This document shows positions 42,771-52,286 of a stretch of 64,000 nt of DNA, piece by piece. This DNA comes from Chitinophaga costaii (lineage in GTDB: Bacteria; Bacteroidota; Bacteroidia; Chitinophagales; Chitinophagaceae), in assembly GCF_900094705.1 (NCBI RefSeq), contig NZ_FMAR01000002.1, forward strand, positions 425,111-489,110, read 5' to 3'. Under the pieces are notes generated by a model. That model was not told the DNA's origin. It searched no databases and saw only the letters and a list, made by a program, of their open reading frames with translations. Made by a program: the position numbers and the translations under genes. Every line of letters starts with the position of its first letter. Position 1 is the stretch's first letter.

Positions 42771-43898
42771 TCAACTAAAGAACAGATCGGCGGCTATGCC
42801 GTCGGCGAAAAGTTTTCCGGCATTGGTAAGCCGTAGCCAGTCCGTTACCGGATGCATTTTCCCACTGGCCACATAGGGCGCTACGGCTGCTTCCAGGTGC
42901 TGCACTTTATCTTGTCCAAAAGTAGCGCCAATGAATGCCAGACTAGCCCCCTGGGCAGTGCGCAGCGAAGTCATTAAATATTCATTCAGGCGAATGGTGG
43001 GAGTAAGGATTTCCATCTCAAAAGGAACAGACTGCCCCTGGATGACCTGGAGATACCCGGCATTATTAGACACATTCCATTGGCGGGAATGACCGTTGAA
43101 CGAGTGGGCCGAGGGGCCTATACCCAAATAGGGCTGGCCCTGCCAATAACTACTGTTATGCCGGGAGTGCCATCCAGTACGGGCAAAATTAGATATCTCG
43201 TAGTGTTCATACCCGTTATCCGCCGCCCAGGTCATCAATGTTTCAAAGTGGCGGGCTGCCTTATCAGGGTCTACCGCCTGTACCTTATGCTGCCGGATAA
43301 AATGATCCAGGGCAGTGCCTGGCTCCACGGTGAGGGCATAGCTGGAAAGGTGGGGTATGTTTAGCGCCTTCACTTGCTCCAGGTTTTGGGCCCAGCCTTC
43401 GTCGCTGAGGGTAGGTCCACCATAAATAAGGTCTATGGTAATATTTTCGAAGCCTTCTGCTTGAGCATCGCGGATACTTTGTATGGCCTGGGTGGCGTTG
43501 TGGGCGCGGTTCATCCACCGAAGATCTTCCTCATGAAATGATTGCACGCCAATGCTCAGGCGGTTAATGCCAGCCGCGCGCAAGGCCTGTAGTTTTTCCC
43601 GGGAAAGGTCGTCAGGATTGGCTTCCAACGTTATTTCGGGATGGGGCGGGAGTTGGAAAAGCTGGCGGCATTGGGCCAGCAGGTGTTGTAACTCCTCTGG
43701 GAGCAGCAGGCTGGGCGTGCCACCGCCAAAGTATATAGAAGTAACCGTTTGGTCCGCGAGATAGTCTTTTTGCAGCAGCAGTTCAGCCTCTAATGCACTC
43801 ACCATAGCACCCTGCTGGCTACGGGAGGTGGAGAAATGAAAATTGCAGTAGTAACACGCCTGCTTGCAAAAGGGAATATGAATATAGATGCCTGCCAT
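42771..43898 (-). CDS. hemW: HemW-like radical SAM protein
   Basis: A 375-residue radical SAM protein of the HemW (coproporphyrinogen oxidase-like) group, thought to insert heme into target proteins. The start AGIYIHIPFCKQACYYCNF has the CxxxCxxC cluster (Cys 11, 15 and 18) followed by Phe, and YFGGGTPSLL and the C-terminal HemN domain follow. HemN proper has an extra cysteine after the cluster (CxxxCxxCxC); here Phe is not followed by Cys, which fits HemW. The frame is open to 43940, but the ATG at 43898 is the usual start. Confidence 0.9.
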   Translation of the reverse strand: MAGIYIHIPFCKQACYYCNFHFSTSRSQQGAMVSALEAELLLQKDYLADQTVTSIYFGGGTPSLLLPEELQHLLAQCRQLFQLPPHPEITLEANPDDLSREKLQALRAAGINRLSIGVQSFHEEDLRWMNRAHNATQAIQSIRDAQAEGFENITIDLIYGGPTLSDEGWAQNLEQVKALNIPHLSSYALTVEPGTALDHFIRQHKVQAVDPDKAARHFETLMTWAADNGYEHYEISNFARTGWHSRHNSSYWQGQPYLGIGPSAHSFNGHSRQWNVSNNAGYLQVIQGQSVPFEMEILTPTIRLNEYLMTSLRTAQGASLAFIGATFGQDKVQHLEAAVAPYVASGKMHPVTDWLRLTNAGKLFADGIAADLFFS

Positions 43899-43953
43899 TA
43901 TTTTTTTAGTGGCATTAAAAGTAGGACGATCCATTAACAACTACCAAAATTCA

Positions 43954-43992
43954 TTTTAAGCAATTCAGCTAATTTCGACTAATTGCTTAAAA
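43954..43992. promoter_or_regulatory. 12-bp inverted repeat, possible TetR operator
   Basis: TTTTAAGCAATT and AATTGCTTAAAA are perfectly complementary around a 15-base spacer, in the gap between the divergent hemW and tetR genes, 32 bases before the original tetR ATG. Confidence 0.55.
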
Positions 43993-44023
43993 ATTGTTGC
44001 ATTTGCTACGTAGAATAATAAAA

Positions 44024-44092
44024 ATGGCTGTCACATCTTAAGAGGAAGAAATCCAGGCGCAACTGTTACAAGCGGCAAAACATTTATTTCAG
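44024..44092 (+). pseudogene. Cut-off N-terminal part of the tetR gene
   Basis: An ATG at 44024 opens MAVTS and then meets TAA (44039-44041). After the stop the same frame continues with EEEIQAQLLQAAKHLFQLHGF, the normal first helix of a TetR repressor, joined in frame to the gene at 44093. A single-base nonsense change at codon 6 explains this best. Confidence 0.7.
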
Positions 44093-44635
44093 TTGCACGG
44101 CTTTCGCCGGGTAACCATAGACGATATTGCCAAAGCCATTGGCAAGGCCAGGAGTTCCCTTTACTATTATTATAAAACCAAAGAAGAGATACTGGATGCG
44201 GTAATGGCAAACGAGATCAAAGAGTTAATGGCAGCCATTGTTACAGCCGTTAAACAGGCCCCCACTTCAGAAGAAAAAATAAAAGTCTTCTTTCAGACCA
44301 AGTTAAAAATTATACTGGGAAAAAAAGGGTTCTTTAATGCATTGGATGAAGGCATGGATTCCACGGAACTATTTGGTTATCAAAAAATAAAAATGGCAGT
44401 CCACCAGCAGATCTGGGAGCAGGAAACGGCACTGCTTAGCCAGCTTATAAGGGAGGAGATATCCCGCGGGGAATTCACCAAACAAAGTCAAAAAGACCAG
44501 GAAGAATTAATTTTTGTGCTGCATTGCAGCTTACGTGGTCTGAAACGGGAAATGGTAATCCGGAACGATTTCGGTCGTATAACCTCCTCCATCCGTATAC
44601 TAATTCGTTCCATAATGGAGGGGATAAAAGTGTAA
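44093..44635 (+). CDS. TetR family regulator with interrupted N-terminus
   Basis: At least 180 residues of a TetR/AcrR repressor. The helix-turn-helix VTIDDIAKAIGKARSSLYYYYKTKEEIL is complete (seen in part as SLYYYYKTKEEIL), followed by the ligand-binding helices. The coding frame of helix 1 lies further upstream, but an in-frame TAA at 44039 separates it from the ATG at 44024. Translation would need to begin at a weak codon such as the TTG at 44093 or the CTG at 44063, losing part of helix 1. It may be a recent pseudogene. An FtsX-type permease gene follows 450 bases later and could be a former target. Confidence 0.75.
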   Translation: MHGFRRVTIDDIAKAIGKARSSLYYYYKTKEEILDAVMANEIKELMAAIVTAVKQAPTSEEKIKVFFQTKLKIILGKKGFFNALDEGMDSTELFGYQKIKMAVHQQIWEQETALLSQLIREEISRGEFTKQSQKDQEELIFVLHCSLRGLKREMVIRNDFGRITSSIRILIRSIMEGIKV

Positions 44636-45073
44636 ATTTTTTTTGCCTCTTTTTCGACATTTAGTCACCTAATGACGATAAGATTATGAAACAATAACGG
44701 AGTGCAAAAAAAGCATAAGGTAGTTATGCGAGGGGGTTAACTGCCCTTATTATTGTGGCTTCCCTTTCCAAATTTTTAAGGAGCGGGTAGTAATAAATGA
44801 AAAACAATGACTGCATCATTCAACACTATAATATGGAAAACAATTCAACAAATACGGCACTGCTGGCGAGGAATGGGCGCAGGCATTGGTAAGCTAACCG
44901 TTTATGTTCTGGCCATTTGATAGGAAGGCGGTAACTCAAAACCGTACGCCTGGTGTACTAAAACCGCACAGCTATGCCATAGGCCCAATACCTATACCGC
45001 AGTAAACCAGCGATTTAGTTTATAGGCATTTTTTTTGAAAACAGGGGCATAACATAATAGTTAGTCCTTCACT
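44636..45073. other. Intergenic region before the permease gene
   Basis: About 440 bases with no supported gene. An imperfect inverted repeat (AAGGTAGTTA ... TAACTGCCCTT, near 44718-44752) could end the tetR transcript. A 19-codon open frame from 44833 has nothing to support it. Confidence 0.35.
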
Positions 45074-45081
45074 TAAATTTG
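45074..45081 (+). promoter_or_regulatory. -7 box directly before the permease start
   Basis: TAAATTTG matches TAnnTTTG and ends only five bases before the GTG start codon, which would make the mRNA leaderless or nearly so. Confidence 0.45.
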
Positions 45082-45086
45082 TCGCG

Positions 45087-47486
45087 GTGATAAAGAACTT
45101 CTTCCTGGTGGCCATCCGCAACATGGTGCGCAACAAAACATTTTCCATCATTAATATCCTGGGGCTTTCATTGGGCATGGCTTCCAGCCTGCTTATTTTT
45201 TTATGGGTGCATGATGAGCAGCAGGTAGACGCCTTTCATACCAATGCCACTCCTGTTTATGCGGTGTATGAACGCGAGTTTTCCGATGGAAAAATAAATG
45301 GCGGATTGTGGACCCAGGGCATACTGGCCAATGAGCTGAAACGCTCTGTGCCAGAGATTAAATATGCCAGCGGTTTTGATGGCAACCAATCGGCCACCTT
45401 TGAAGTGGGGGGCAAAATATTAACCATGCAGGGCGCCGCCGCCGATACCGATTTCTTTAAAATTTTTGACTATAAGATACTACAGGGCCGTTCCGCCAAC
45501 CTGCTGGCCAGCCCGGACGAGATAATGATTTCACGGAAGATGGCAGTGGATTTTTTCGGCAGTGTACCCGCTGCGTTAAATAAAATGATACGGTATAACA
45601 ACAGCCTGTTTTTCAGGGTATCGGCTGTGTATGAAAATATGCCTGCCACCAGTTCAGATAAGTTTGATTTTGTGCAGAACTGGACCTTCCACCTGAATGC
45701 CGTAGGCTGGTTAAAAGAATGGATTTACCGTACGCCCCGCACCTATCTCACCCTAGTCCCAGGGGCCGATCCGGCCAAGGTAGAAGGCAAGATTAAAAAC
45801 TTCCTGGATACTTATATCACACAGGGGAAGGCTAAAAGTTACCGCCTGGAGCTGGGGCTTCAGCCGTTTAATGAAATATACCTGCATTCCAATTTTAAGA
45901 ACGGCGTGCCGGATGGCGGTCGCATTGAATACGTGCATCTTTTTAGCCTGGTAGCTGTGTTTATTTTACTGATCGCTTCCATTAATTTTATGAACCTGAG
46001 TACGGCCCGCTCAGTAAAAAGGGCTAAGGAGGTTGGCATCCGAAAAGCCATTGGTGCGCAGCGTTATTGGCTCGTCATCCAGTTCATGGGCGAGGCCCTG
46101 TTATTTTCGCTGCTGGCCATTATCATAGCCCTTGTGCTGGTGGTGCTGGCGCTGCCGGTGTTCAATACCGTTACCGTAAAGCAGATCGTTTTGCCCATTT
46201 CCTCTATGCCCTTCTGGTTGGCTATTACCCTGCTCATGTGCGTCATGGGATTGGTGGCAGGTAGTTATCCTGCCTTATTTTTATCTACCCTCCGGCCAAT
46301 CAAAGTGCTGAAGGGTGCGTTGAAATTCAGCTATGGCGCGGTGCTGTTCCGCAAAGGCCTGGTGGTTTTCCAGTTTACGTTATCTATCATCCTGATTATA
46401 GGAACCATGGTGGTGTCCCGGCAAATTAATTATGTGCAAACCAAAAACCTGGGCTTCAGCCGTGAAAACCTGGTTTACGTGCCGTTCCAGGGCGACATGG
46501 CCGCGCACCAATACCACACTTTTAAGCAGGAGCTCTTGAACATGCCTGGCATAAAGGACATCACCCGAGCAGACCAGGCACCCACAGATGTACATGCCCA
46601 TGCCTACGATACGCAATGGGAAGGTAAAGACCCCAACGATAAATCAGTGGTGCTGCATACCACGGTAGGTTATGGGTACCTAAAATTCCTACACCTCCAG
46701 CTATTGCAGGGCCACGATTTTCCCGAAAGTTTTACAGACAGCGATTCGCTGGAATGGCATGCGGAAAAGGCAGGGTATATCATCAATGAAACAGCGCTGA
46801 AACTCACTGGCTATAAAGATCCTATCGGCAAGCCCCTCAGTATTTTTGGACGCAGGGGGCAGATCATCGGCGTGGTGAAGGATTATCATTTTTCCACCTT
46901 GCACGATCCGATAGCTCCCCTCGTTATTTTACTGACAGATAACCTATCCTGGGGGCTTGCATTGGTGCGAACGGAGCCGGGCAAAACCAGGGAAGCAATG
47001 GCCAGCATTGAAAAAGTGTACACCCAACTGGAGCCTAAGTTTCCTTTCACCTACTCTTTTGCAGACCAGGAATACCAGCGCCTATATGAGAGCGAACAAA
47101 TTGTCGGTAAGTTATCAGGCTTCTTTGCCTTGCTAGCTATCTTTATTTCCTGCATGGGATTATTGGGCCTGGCCATGTTTACGGCAGAACAGCGCACCCG
47201 GGAGATAGGTATCCGCAAAGTGCTGGGGGCTACGGAGGTTACTATTTTTCAATTACTTTCCACAGACTTTTTACAACTGGTTGGCTTGGCATTTATCCTT
47301 GCTGCACCCATTGCCTGGATGGTTATGAATAACTGGCTAAAGGATTATGCCTACCGTACCAATTTAAGTATAGAACTATTTATCATAGCGGGTTTGGCCA
47401 CCCTGGTCATAGCGCTCTTTACCATCAGTTTTCAAACCATTAAAGCGGCGCTGGCCAACCCAATTACCAGCATGCGTACGGAATAG
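45087..47486 (+). CDS. FtsX-type ABC transporter permease (MacB-like)
   Basis: A 799-residue permease with two MacB periplasmic-core plus FtsX units: a first helix (about 20-40), a periplasmic domain, three helices (about 285-400), a linker with a fresh N-terminal helix near 430, a second periplasmic domain and three final helices (about 680-790). RSVKRAKEVGIRKAIGAQR and RTREIGIRKVLGATE are the two paired coupling loops. These large permeases are common in this phylum and need a separate ATPase, which is not in the window. Start GTG at 45087 gives the family N-terminus. Confidence 0.9.
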   Translation: MIKNFFLVAIRNMVRNKTFSIINILGLSLGMASSLLIFLWVHDEQQVDAFHTNATPVYAVYEREFSDGKINGGLWTQGILANELKRSVPEIKYASGFDGNQSATFEVGGKILTMQGAAADTDFFKIFDYKILQGRSANLLASPDEIMISRKMAVDFFGSVPAALNKMIRYNNSLFFRVSAVYENMPATSSDKFDFVQNWTFHLNAVGWLKEWIYRTPRTYLTLVPGADPAKVEGKIKNFLDTYITQGKAKSYRLELGLQPFNEIYLHSNFKNGVPDGGRIEYVHLFSLVAVFILLIASINFMNLSTARSVKRAKEVGIRKAIGAQRYWLVIQFMGEALLFSLLAIIIALVLVVLALPVFNTVTVKQIVLPISSMPFWLAITLLMCVMGLVAGSYPALFLSTLRPIKVLKGALKFSYGAVLFRKGLVVFQFTLSIILIIGTMVVSRQINYVQTKNLGFSRENLVYVPFQGDMAAHQYHTFKQELLNMPGIKDITRADQAPTDVHAHAYDTQWEGKDPNDKSVVLHTTVGYGYLKFLHLQLLQGHDFPESFTDSDSLEWHAEKAGYIINETALKLTGYKDPIGKPLSIFGRRGQIIGVVKDYHFSTLHDPIAPLVILLTDNLSWGLALVRTEPGKTREAMASIEKVYTQLEPKFPFTYSFADQEYQRLYESEQIVGKLSGFFALLAIFISCMGLLGLAMFTAEQRTREIGIRKVLGATEVTIFQLLSTDFLQLVGLAFILAAPIAWMVMNNWLKDYAYRTNLSIELFIIAGLATLVIALFTISFQTIKAALANPITSMRTE

Positions 47487-47630
47487 CAGGCGATATTCCT
47501 GAACCGCAGGTATAACTATTGGGAAATAATTAGATATTTGTAAAACCGGTATAATGATGGCCTTTATAAACGATATCGCGCTAAAATATATGGCGCTATA
47601 GTCCTGGTCAGCATTGCCGCTACCTTACTC

Positions 47631-48872
47631 ATGCAGAAATATTTCCTTGTGCGTTATTGGTTATTTGTCCTTCTTTTATGCAATAGTACTATGCTTTTCG
47701 CCCAAACGGGCAACCCGGCCCATCCGGATACCGGGCAGGCGGGCGTTAAAAAGAGTACCGCTGCAGTGGTCAAAAGAGATTCCCTGGGCCATCCGGTGTC
47801 CAGTGCGCCGAAAATACGCCGCGATTCCCTGGGCCGCCCGTTAGGTGTGCAGCCAGTAGTGCGCCGGGATTCGCTGGGTCGCATTATTGCTCCAGTCAAA
47901 AGAGATTCCCTGGGCCGCCCTATCCTGGCCAAAGTAAAGCGCGACTCCCTGGGCCGCATACTTCCCCGCGCCAGGCCAGACACTGGCCTGGCAGCCCAGG
48001 CAGGTGCGCGTGGTTCCTGGAATAGCAATAACCCATCCGCAACTGCAGCAGATTCTGCCGCCGCCCGGGTAGCCGCCGCCGCCATCGCCCTCAAGCCGGC
48101 TCACCGGCCTAGCGCCAGTTCCCTGGCATACGACAGCCTTATGCACGCCCTCCGCAGCAGCAACCTGCTGCTGAATGAGCCTAAGCCACATTATTACGAC
48201 ATGAACCCATTGCGCAACTACCACAACATGGATTGGCTGGTGTATATCATGTTGGTTGTAACACTTATCCTGGGTATTATCCGCATGGTGTATCAAAAAT
48301 ATTTTACTGACCTGTTTCGCGCCTTCACCAATCCTACGCTCAGCCAGCGCCAGTTAAAGGACCAGTTATCGCAGTCGCCTTTCCCTAACTTTTTACTTAA
48401 TATCTTTTTTGCCATTAGTCTGGGCGTATACCTTTTCCTGGTGATGTACCGGCAGCAATACATTTCCGGCTATAATCCACTTATGCTTATTCCTGCACTC
48501 ATTCTGCTGGTGGCGGTTATTTATTTCATAAAATATGTAGTGCTGCGTTTGTGCGGATGGTTATTTGGCAATGAAGAGCTGGTAGATGCTTATATATTCA
48601 TTCTCTATTTGGTGAATAAAGTGGCTGGTGTGGTATTACTTCCCTTTTTGGTAATCCTGGCATTTTGCTCCCCGCCTATCGCGAAGTTTTTCCTCTATAT
48701 TTCGATAATTTTTATCGTGTTACTAATTGTATATAGGTACATTAGATCTTATTCCCTGGTTAAACAATACCTGTCATTCAGTAAATTGCATTTTTTTCTT
48801 TACCTTTGCGCATTCGAGGTCGCGCCCGTACTCATTTTGACGAAGGTGCTCCTGAAACTGGTTAACGGGTAA
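47631..48872 (+). CDS. DUF4271 membrane protein with RDSLGR repeats
   Basis: A 413-residue protein with a signal-anchor N-terminus, a long low-complexity region, and a C-terminal DUF4271 domain with about seven transmembrane helices (from about residue 205). Residues 48-110 hold five copies of a short basic unit around RDSLGR/H, clear also at DNA level. The domain family is largely confined to Bacteroidota and commonly precedes hemD, as here. Function unknown. The repeat region would be exposed outside the inner membrane. Confidence 0.88.
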   Translation: MQKYFLVRYWLFVLLLCNSTMLFAQTGNPAHPDTGQAGVKKSTAAVVKRDSLGHPVSSAPKIRRDSLGRPLGVQPVVRRDSLGRIIAPVKRDSLGRPILAKVKRDSLGRILPRARPDTGLAAQAGARGSWNSNNPSATAADSAAARVAAAAIALKPAHRPSASSLAYDSLMHALRSSNLLLNEPKPHYYDMNPLRNYHNMDWLVYIMLVVTLILGIIRMVYQKYFTDLFRAFTNPTLSQRQLKDQLSQSPFPNFLLNIFFAISLGVYLFLVMYRQQYISGYNPLMLIPALILLVAVIYFIKYVVLRLCGWLFGNEELVDAYIFILYLVNKVAGVVLLPFLVILAFCSPPIAKFFLYISIIFIVLLIVYRYIRSYSLVKQYLSFSKLHFFLYLCAFEVAPVLILTKVLLKLVNG

Positions 48873-48922
48873 AATAGCAGTTTACAAGCGAATTGTTAAC
48901 ACTAGCGCAATCACAATAATGT

Positions 48923-49714
48923 ATGATAAAAGGCGGGCCAAAAAAAGACTTGCAGAGTAAACACACCTTGTCGATCCTTATTTCCCAACCTAAGCCTGAA
49001 ACAGAAAAATCTCCTTATTTCGACTTAGCTAAGAAATACAACGTTAAATTGGATTTCTTTCCATTTATCCGGGTAGAAGGTGTGAGCGGCAAAGATTTCC
49101 GGAAGCAAAAGATCGACATTCTGCAATTCACTGCGGTGATCTTTACCAGCCGAAACGCGGTAGATCACTTTTTCCGGGTGTGCGAAGAGATGAAACTAAA
49201 AGTATCACAGGATTGCAAATATTTCTGTATTACCGAAGCAGTAGCACTTTATCTTCAAAAATTTATTCTGTATCGTAAACGCAAAGTATTCTATGGTGCA
49301 GATGGCTCTTCTAAGAGCCTGCTGGAAGTAATGAATAAGCACCGTGATAACGAAAAGTTTCTCTTCCCCAGCTCCGACAGTCAGCAAAAAGATATTGAAG
49401 AATGGCTGAAAGCCAATAAGTGTGAGTATGCTACGGCTAGTCTTTACAAAACCGTTAGCAACGATGTAAAAGAAGTGTTGGGAAAACAGGAATACGATCT
49501 CATCGTATTTTTTAGCCCCTTCGGTGTAAAGTCGCTGTTTGAGAACGTACCCGGTTTTGTGCAGAACGGCACGGCAATAGGGGCTTTTGGCCCCACAACT
49601 TCCGCTGCTGTAGAGCAGGCTGGTTTGCGGCTAGATGTGAAGGCTCCTGCTCCACAGGCTCCTTCCATGGTGGCGGCCCTGGAGCAATATCTCGTAGGTA
49701 TTGGCAAAAAATAA
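48923..49714 (+). CDS. hemD: Uroporphyrinogen-III synthase
   Basis: A 263-residue HemD, the enzyme that closes and inverts ring D of hydroxymethylbilane in heme synthesis. The two-lobed fold is recognisable from the opening TLSILISQPKPETEKSPY, AVIFTSRNAVDHFF, LFPSSDSQQKDIEEWL and LIVFFSPFGVKSLFEN, with IGAFGPTTSAAVEQAG near the end. Sequence is poorly conserved in this family but length and order fit. It follows the DUF4271 gene by 50 bases and is probably cotranscribed. Confidence 0.9.
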   Translation: MIKGGPKKDLQSKHTLSILISQPKPETEKSPYFDLAKKYNVKLDFFPFIRVEGVSGKDFRKQKIDILQFTAVIFTSRNAVDHFFRVCEEMKLKVSQDCKYFCITEAVALYLQKFILYRKRKVFYGADGSSKSLLEVMNKHRDNEKFLFPSSDSQQKDIEEWLKANKCEYATASLYKTVSNDVKEVLGKQEYDLIVFFSPFGVKSLFENVPGFVQNGTAIGAFGPTTSAAVEQAGLRLDVKAPAPQAPSMVAALEQYLVGIGKK

Positions 49715-49804
49715 CCTAGCCAGGTTCTGGTATAATTATACGGATAAATAAAAGCGAAATGATAGCCTTTCTGGTTATCACTACCTAATAAACATAACAT
49801 TAGT

Positions 49805-49835
49805 AAGGACTGTCTGAAAAGCGGTCCTTTTTTTA
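49805..49835 (+). terminator. Terminator of the DUF4271-hemD operon
   Basis: AAGGACTG and CGGTCCTT pair (one G-U) around TCTGAAAAG, followed by a long T-run. Confidence 0.7.
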
Positions 49836-49978
49836 TTTTTTTAATATGAATAATTTCAGAACACGGCTTATCTTGTAGAAGACTTAGTGCGTTGAAGAAC
49901 ACCTACTTATCACTTCATTGAGCGCGCATCCGGGGGTAGAACCCAACAGTTGGGTAGCTCCCTTTTTAAATCTCGGAG

Positions 49979-52024
49979 ATGAATCGATTAGCACAGGAAA
50001 GCAGTCCGTACTTATTACAGCATGCACATAATCCGGTAGACTGGTACCCCTGGGGAGAGGAAGCGTTGGAGCGGGCCCGCCACGAAAACAAGCCTATCCT
50101 GGTAAGTATTGGGTATGCAGCCTGCCACTGGTGTCACGTTATGGAGCGGGAAAGCTTTGAAAATGAAGCTACTGCCGCCCTCATGAACCAGTACTTTATC
50201 AACATTAAAATAGACCGGGAAGAACGTCCCGACCTGGATCATATTTATATGGATGCCGTACAGGCCATGACTGGCCAGGGTGGCTGGCCCCTCAACGTGT
50301 TTCTGCTGCCGGATACCCGCCCCTTTTACGGCGGCACCTATTTCCCGCCTAAGGCTATGTTTAACCGGGCTTCTTGGACAGATGTGTTGCATTCTATCCG
50401 CCAGGCCTATGTTGAAAAACGGGGCGACCTGGAAGCCCAGGCTACACAGCTCATCAGCCACATGACCAATAGTAATGCTTTTGGCCTTAACCCTGCTCTC
50501 GAACTGAACATACCCCGCCAGGAATTATTTACCCAGGACCAGTGCCACGATATGTATAAAAACATTATGGCCCAAGCAGACCAAACCTGGGGTGGTTTTG
50601 GACGGGCGCCTAAATTTCCGGGGAGCTTTAACATACAATACCTGCTACGCTACGGGCATTTTTTTAAACAGCCTGCTGCCACTGCCCAGGCCCGGTTGTC
50701 GCTGGATAAAATGATACAGGGCGGCATTTACGACCAGCTAGGCGGCGGGTTTGCCCGCTACGCTACAGACGAGAAATGGCTGGCTCCGCATTTCGAAAAA
50801 ATGCTCTATGACAACGCCTTGCTCGTAGACACTTTAAGCGAAGCCTACCAGCTTACCCAAGACGAAACCTATGCTGAGGCCATCCAACATACCCTTGCCT
50901 TTATAGAAACGGAGCTGCAAGATGCAAGCGGTGGCTGGTATGCTGCCCTGGACGCAGATTCTGAGGGTGTAGAAGGGAAGTTTTATACTTGGAGCAAGGA
51001 AGAAATAGAAAACATATTAATCGAAAAGGCCCAGCTATTCTGCGACTTTTATGGCGTACAAGAGGGGGGGAACTGGGAACATACCAATATTTTGTGGATA
51101 CCTGAAACCCTTGAAATTTTTGCAAGTAAAAACCACCATGATAAAAACTGGCTGAAACAGGTGCTGGGCGAGTGTAGGGCCGCGTTGTTGGAAGAGCGGA
51201 AAAAAAGAGTGCATCCCGGGCTGGATGACAAAATTTTATTAGGGTGGAATGCGTTATTGATGCATGCCTATTGTAAAGCCTATGCCGCTTTAGGCCATCA
51301 GCCCTATCTCGATGCGGCGGTAAAAAACGCCGCGTTTTGCTGGGCGCAACTAAAGAAACCGGGTACAGACGCAGCGTTTTTCCATACCTGGAAGGCCGGT
51401 CTGGCCAAATATCCGGCCTTCCTGGACGATTATGCCTGGCTGATCCGGGGCATGATAGCCCTGCAGGAAGCCACGGGAGAACTCCAATATCTGGAAAATG
51501 CCAAGCTGTTGACGGAGCATGTAATCCATGCTTTTTCCGATGAGCAGCACCTGTTTTTTTATTACACATCTGCTGCACAAAAGGACGTAATTGTCCGTAA
51601 AAAGGAAATTTACGACGGGGCAGTACCCAGTGGCAATTCCATCATGGCAGCCAACCTTTGGTACCTAGCACTGGTGTACGACCGGCCAGAATGGTCGGAG
51701 CGGGCTGTGAAAATGGGGGCCCAATTATCCCAAACCCTGGCACGCTACCCAACCTCCTTTGGTGTATGGTGTAATTTTGTGTTACAGCTGGTAGTAGGTA
51801 CGCGTGAAATTGCTATAGTGGGCGGGGCTTTCCGGGACCGGCTGAAAGACATTGGAGCCGTATATATTCCGTTTAGGGTATTGTTGGGAGCGGAAAAAGA
51901 TCGGCCAGACTACCCTTTGCTGCGCAACCGGGAGCAAGAGGGGCAAACGCTGATCTATGTGTGTGAAAATTATTATTGCCTTAAACCGGTCAAGGACATC
52001 AGAGAAATTATTAAATTAATTTAA
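49979..52024 (+). CDS. DUF255 thioredoxin-domain protein (YyaL/SPATA20-like)
   Basis: A 681-residue protein with an N-terminal thioredoxin-like DUF255 domain and a C-terminal six-hairpin (alpha/alpha-barrel) glycosidase-like domain. The start [20 protein letters not shown], the [12 protein letters not shown] active-site-like CxxC and [12 protein letters not shown] are all conserved. Later [12 protein letters not shown] and [19 protein letters not shown] belong to the barrel. The cellular role of the family is not established. Confidence 0.92.
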   Translation: MNRLAQESSPYLLQHAHNPVDWYPWGEEALERARHENKPILVSIGYAACHWCHVMERESFENEATAALMNQYFINIKIDREERPDLDHIYMDAVQAMTGQGGWPLNVFLLPDTRPFYGGTYFPPKAMFNRASWTDVLHSIRQAYVEKRGDLEAQATQLISHMTNSNAFGLNPALELNIPRQELFTQDQCHDMYKNIMAQADQTWGGFGRAPKFPGSFNIQYLLRYGHFFKQPAATAQARLSLDKMIQGGIYDQLGGGFARYATDEKWLAPHFEKMLYDNALLVDTLSEAYQLTQDETYAEAIQHTLAFIETELQDASGGWYAALDADSEGVEGKFYTWSKEEIENILIEKAQLFCDFYGVQEGGNWEHTNILWIPETLEIFASKNHHDKNWLKQVLGECRAALLEERKKRVHPGLDDKILLGWNALLMHAYCKAYAALGHQPYLDAAVKNAAFCWAQLKKPGTDAAFFHTWKAGLAKYPAFLDDYAWLIRGMIALQEATGELQYLENAKLLTEHVIHAFSDEQHLFFYYTSAAQKDVIVRKKEIYDGAVPSGNSIMAANLWYLALVYDRPEWSERAVKMGAQLSQTLARYPTSFGVWCNFVLQLVVGTREIAIVGGAFRDRLKDIGAVYIPFRVLLGAEKDRPDYPLLRNREQEGQTLIYVCENYYCLKPVKDIREIIKLI

Positions 52025-52181
52025 TATTTGTTTTATCTTGCATATAGAGTCAAGATAGTAACTAAAAACGGCCCTGGGCCTGTATAATAAAATGTTAAAA
52101 TTTGCGTTTATATATCCCGCGAGGGCCTAAACCGGTGAGAAAAGTTTGGAGGAAAAGTGACTACGGATTAAAAAATATCGT

Positions 52182-52189
52182 TACATTTG
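52182..52189 (+). promoter_or_regulatory. -7 box of the gldKLMN operon
   Basis: TACATTTG matches TAnnTTTG about 98 bases before the preferred gldK ATG. The -33 region is poor. Confidence 0.45.
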
Positions 52190-52286
52190 CTATCTTCGAT
52201 AAAACTTTCCGGGTGAATAGTGAGGCGTGTGTCCTTACAACAGGCTAAAAGGCACCTGGCGGTTTCTGCGTAAAACACATATTCTA

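Noticed and set aside
49939..49967. Small hairpin ACCCAA-CAG-TTGGGT with a T-run before the DUF255 gene
   Set aside because: It could be a terminator or leader structure, but the stem is only six base pairs and a better terminator for hemD lies upstream, so it was not listed as a feature.
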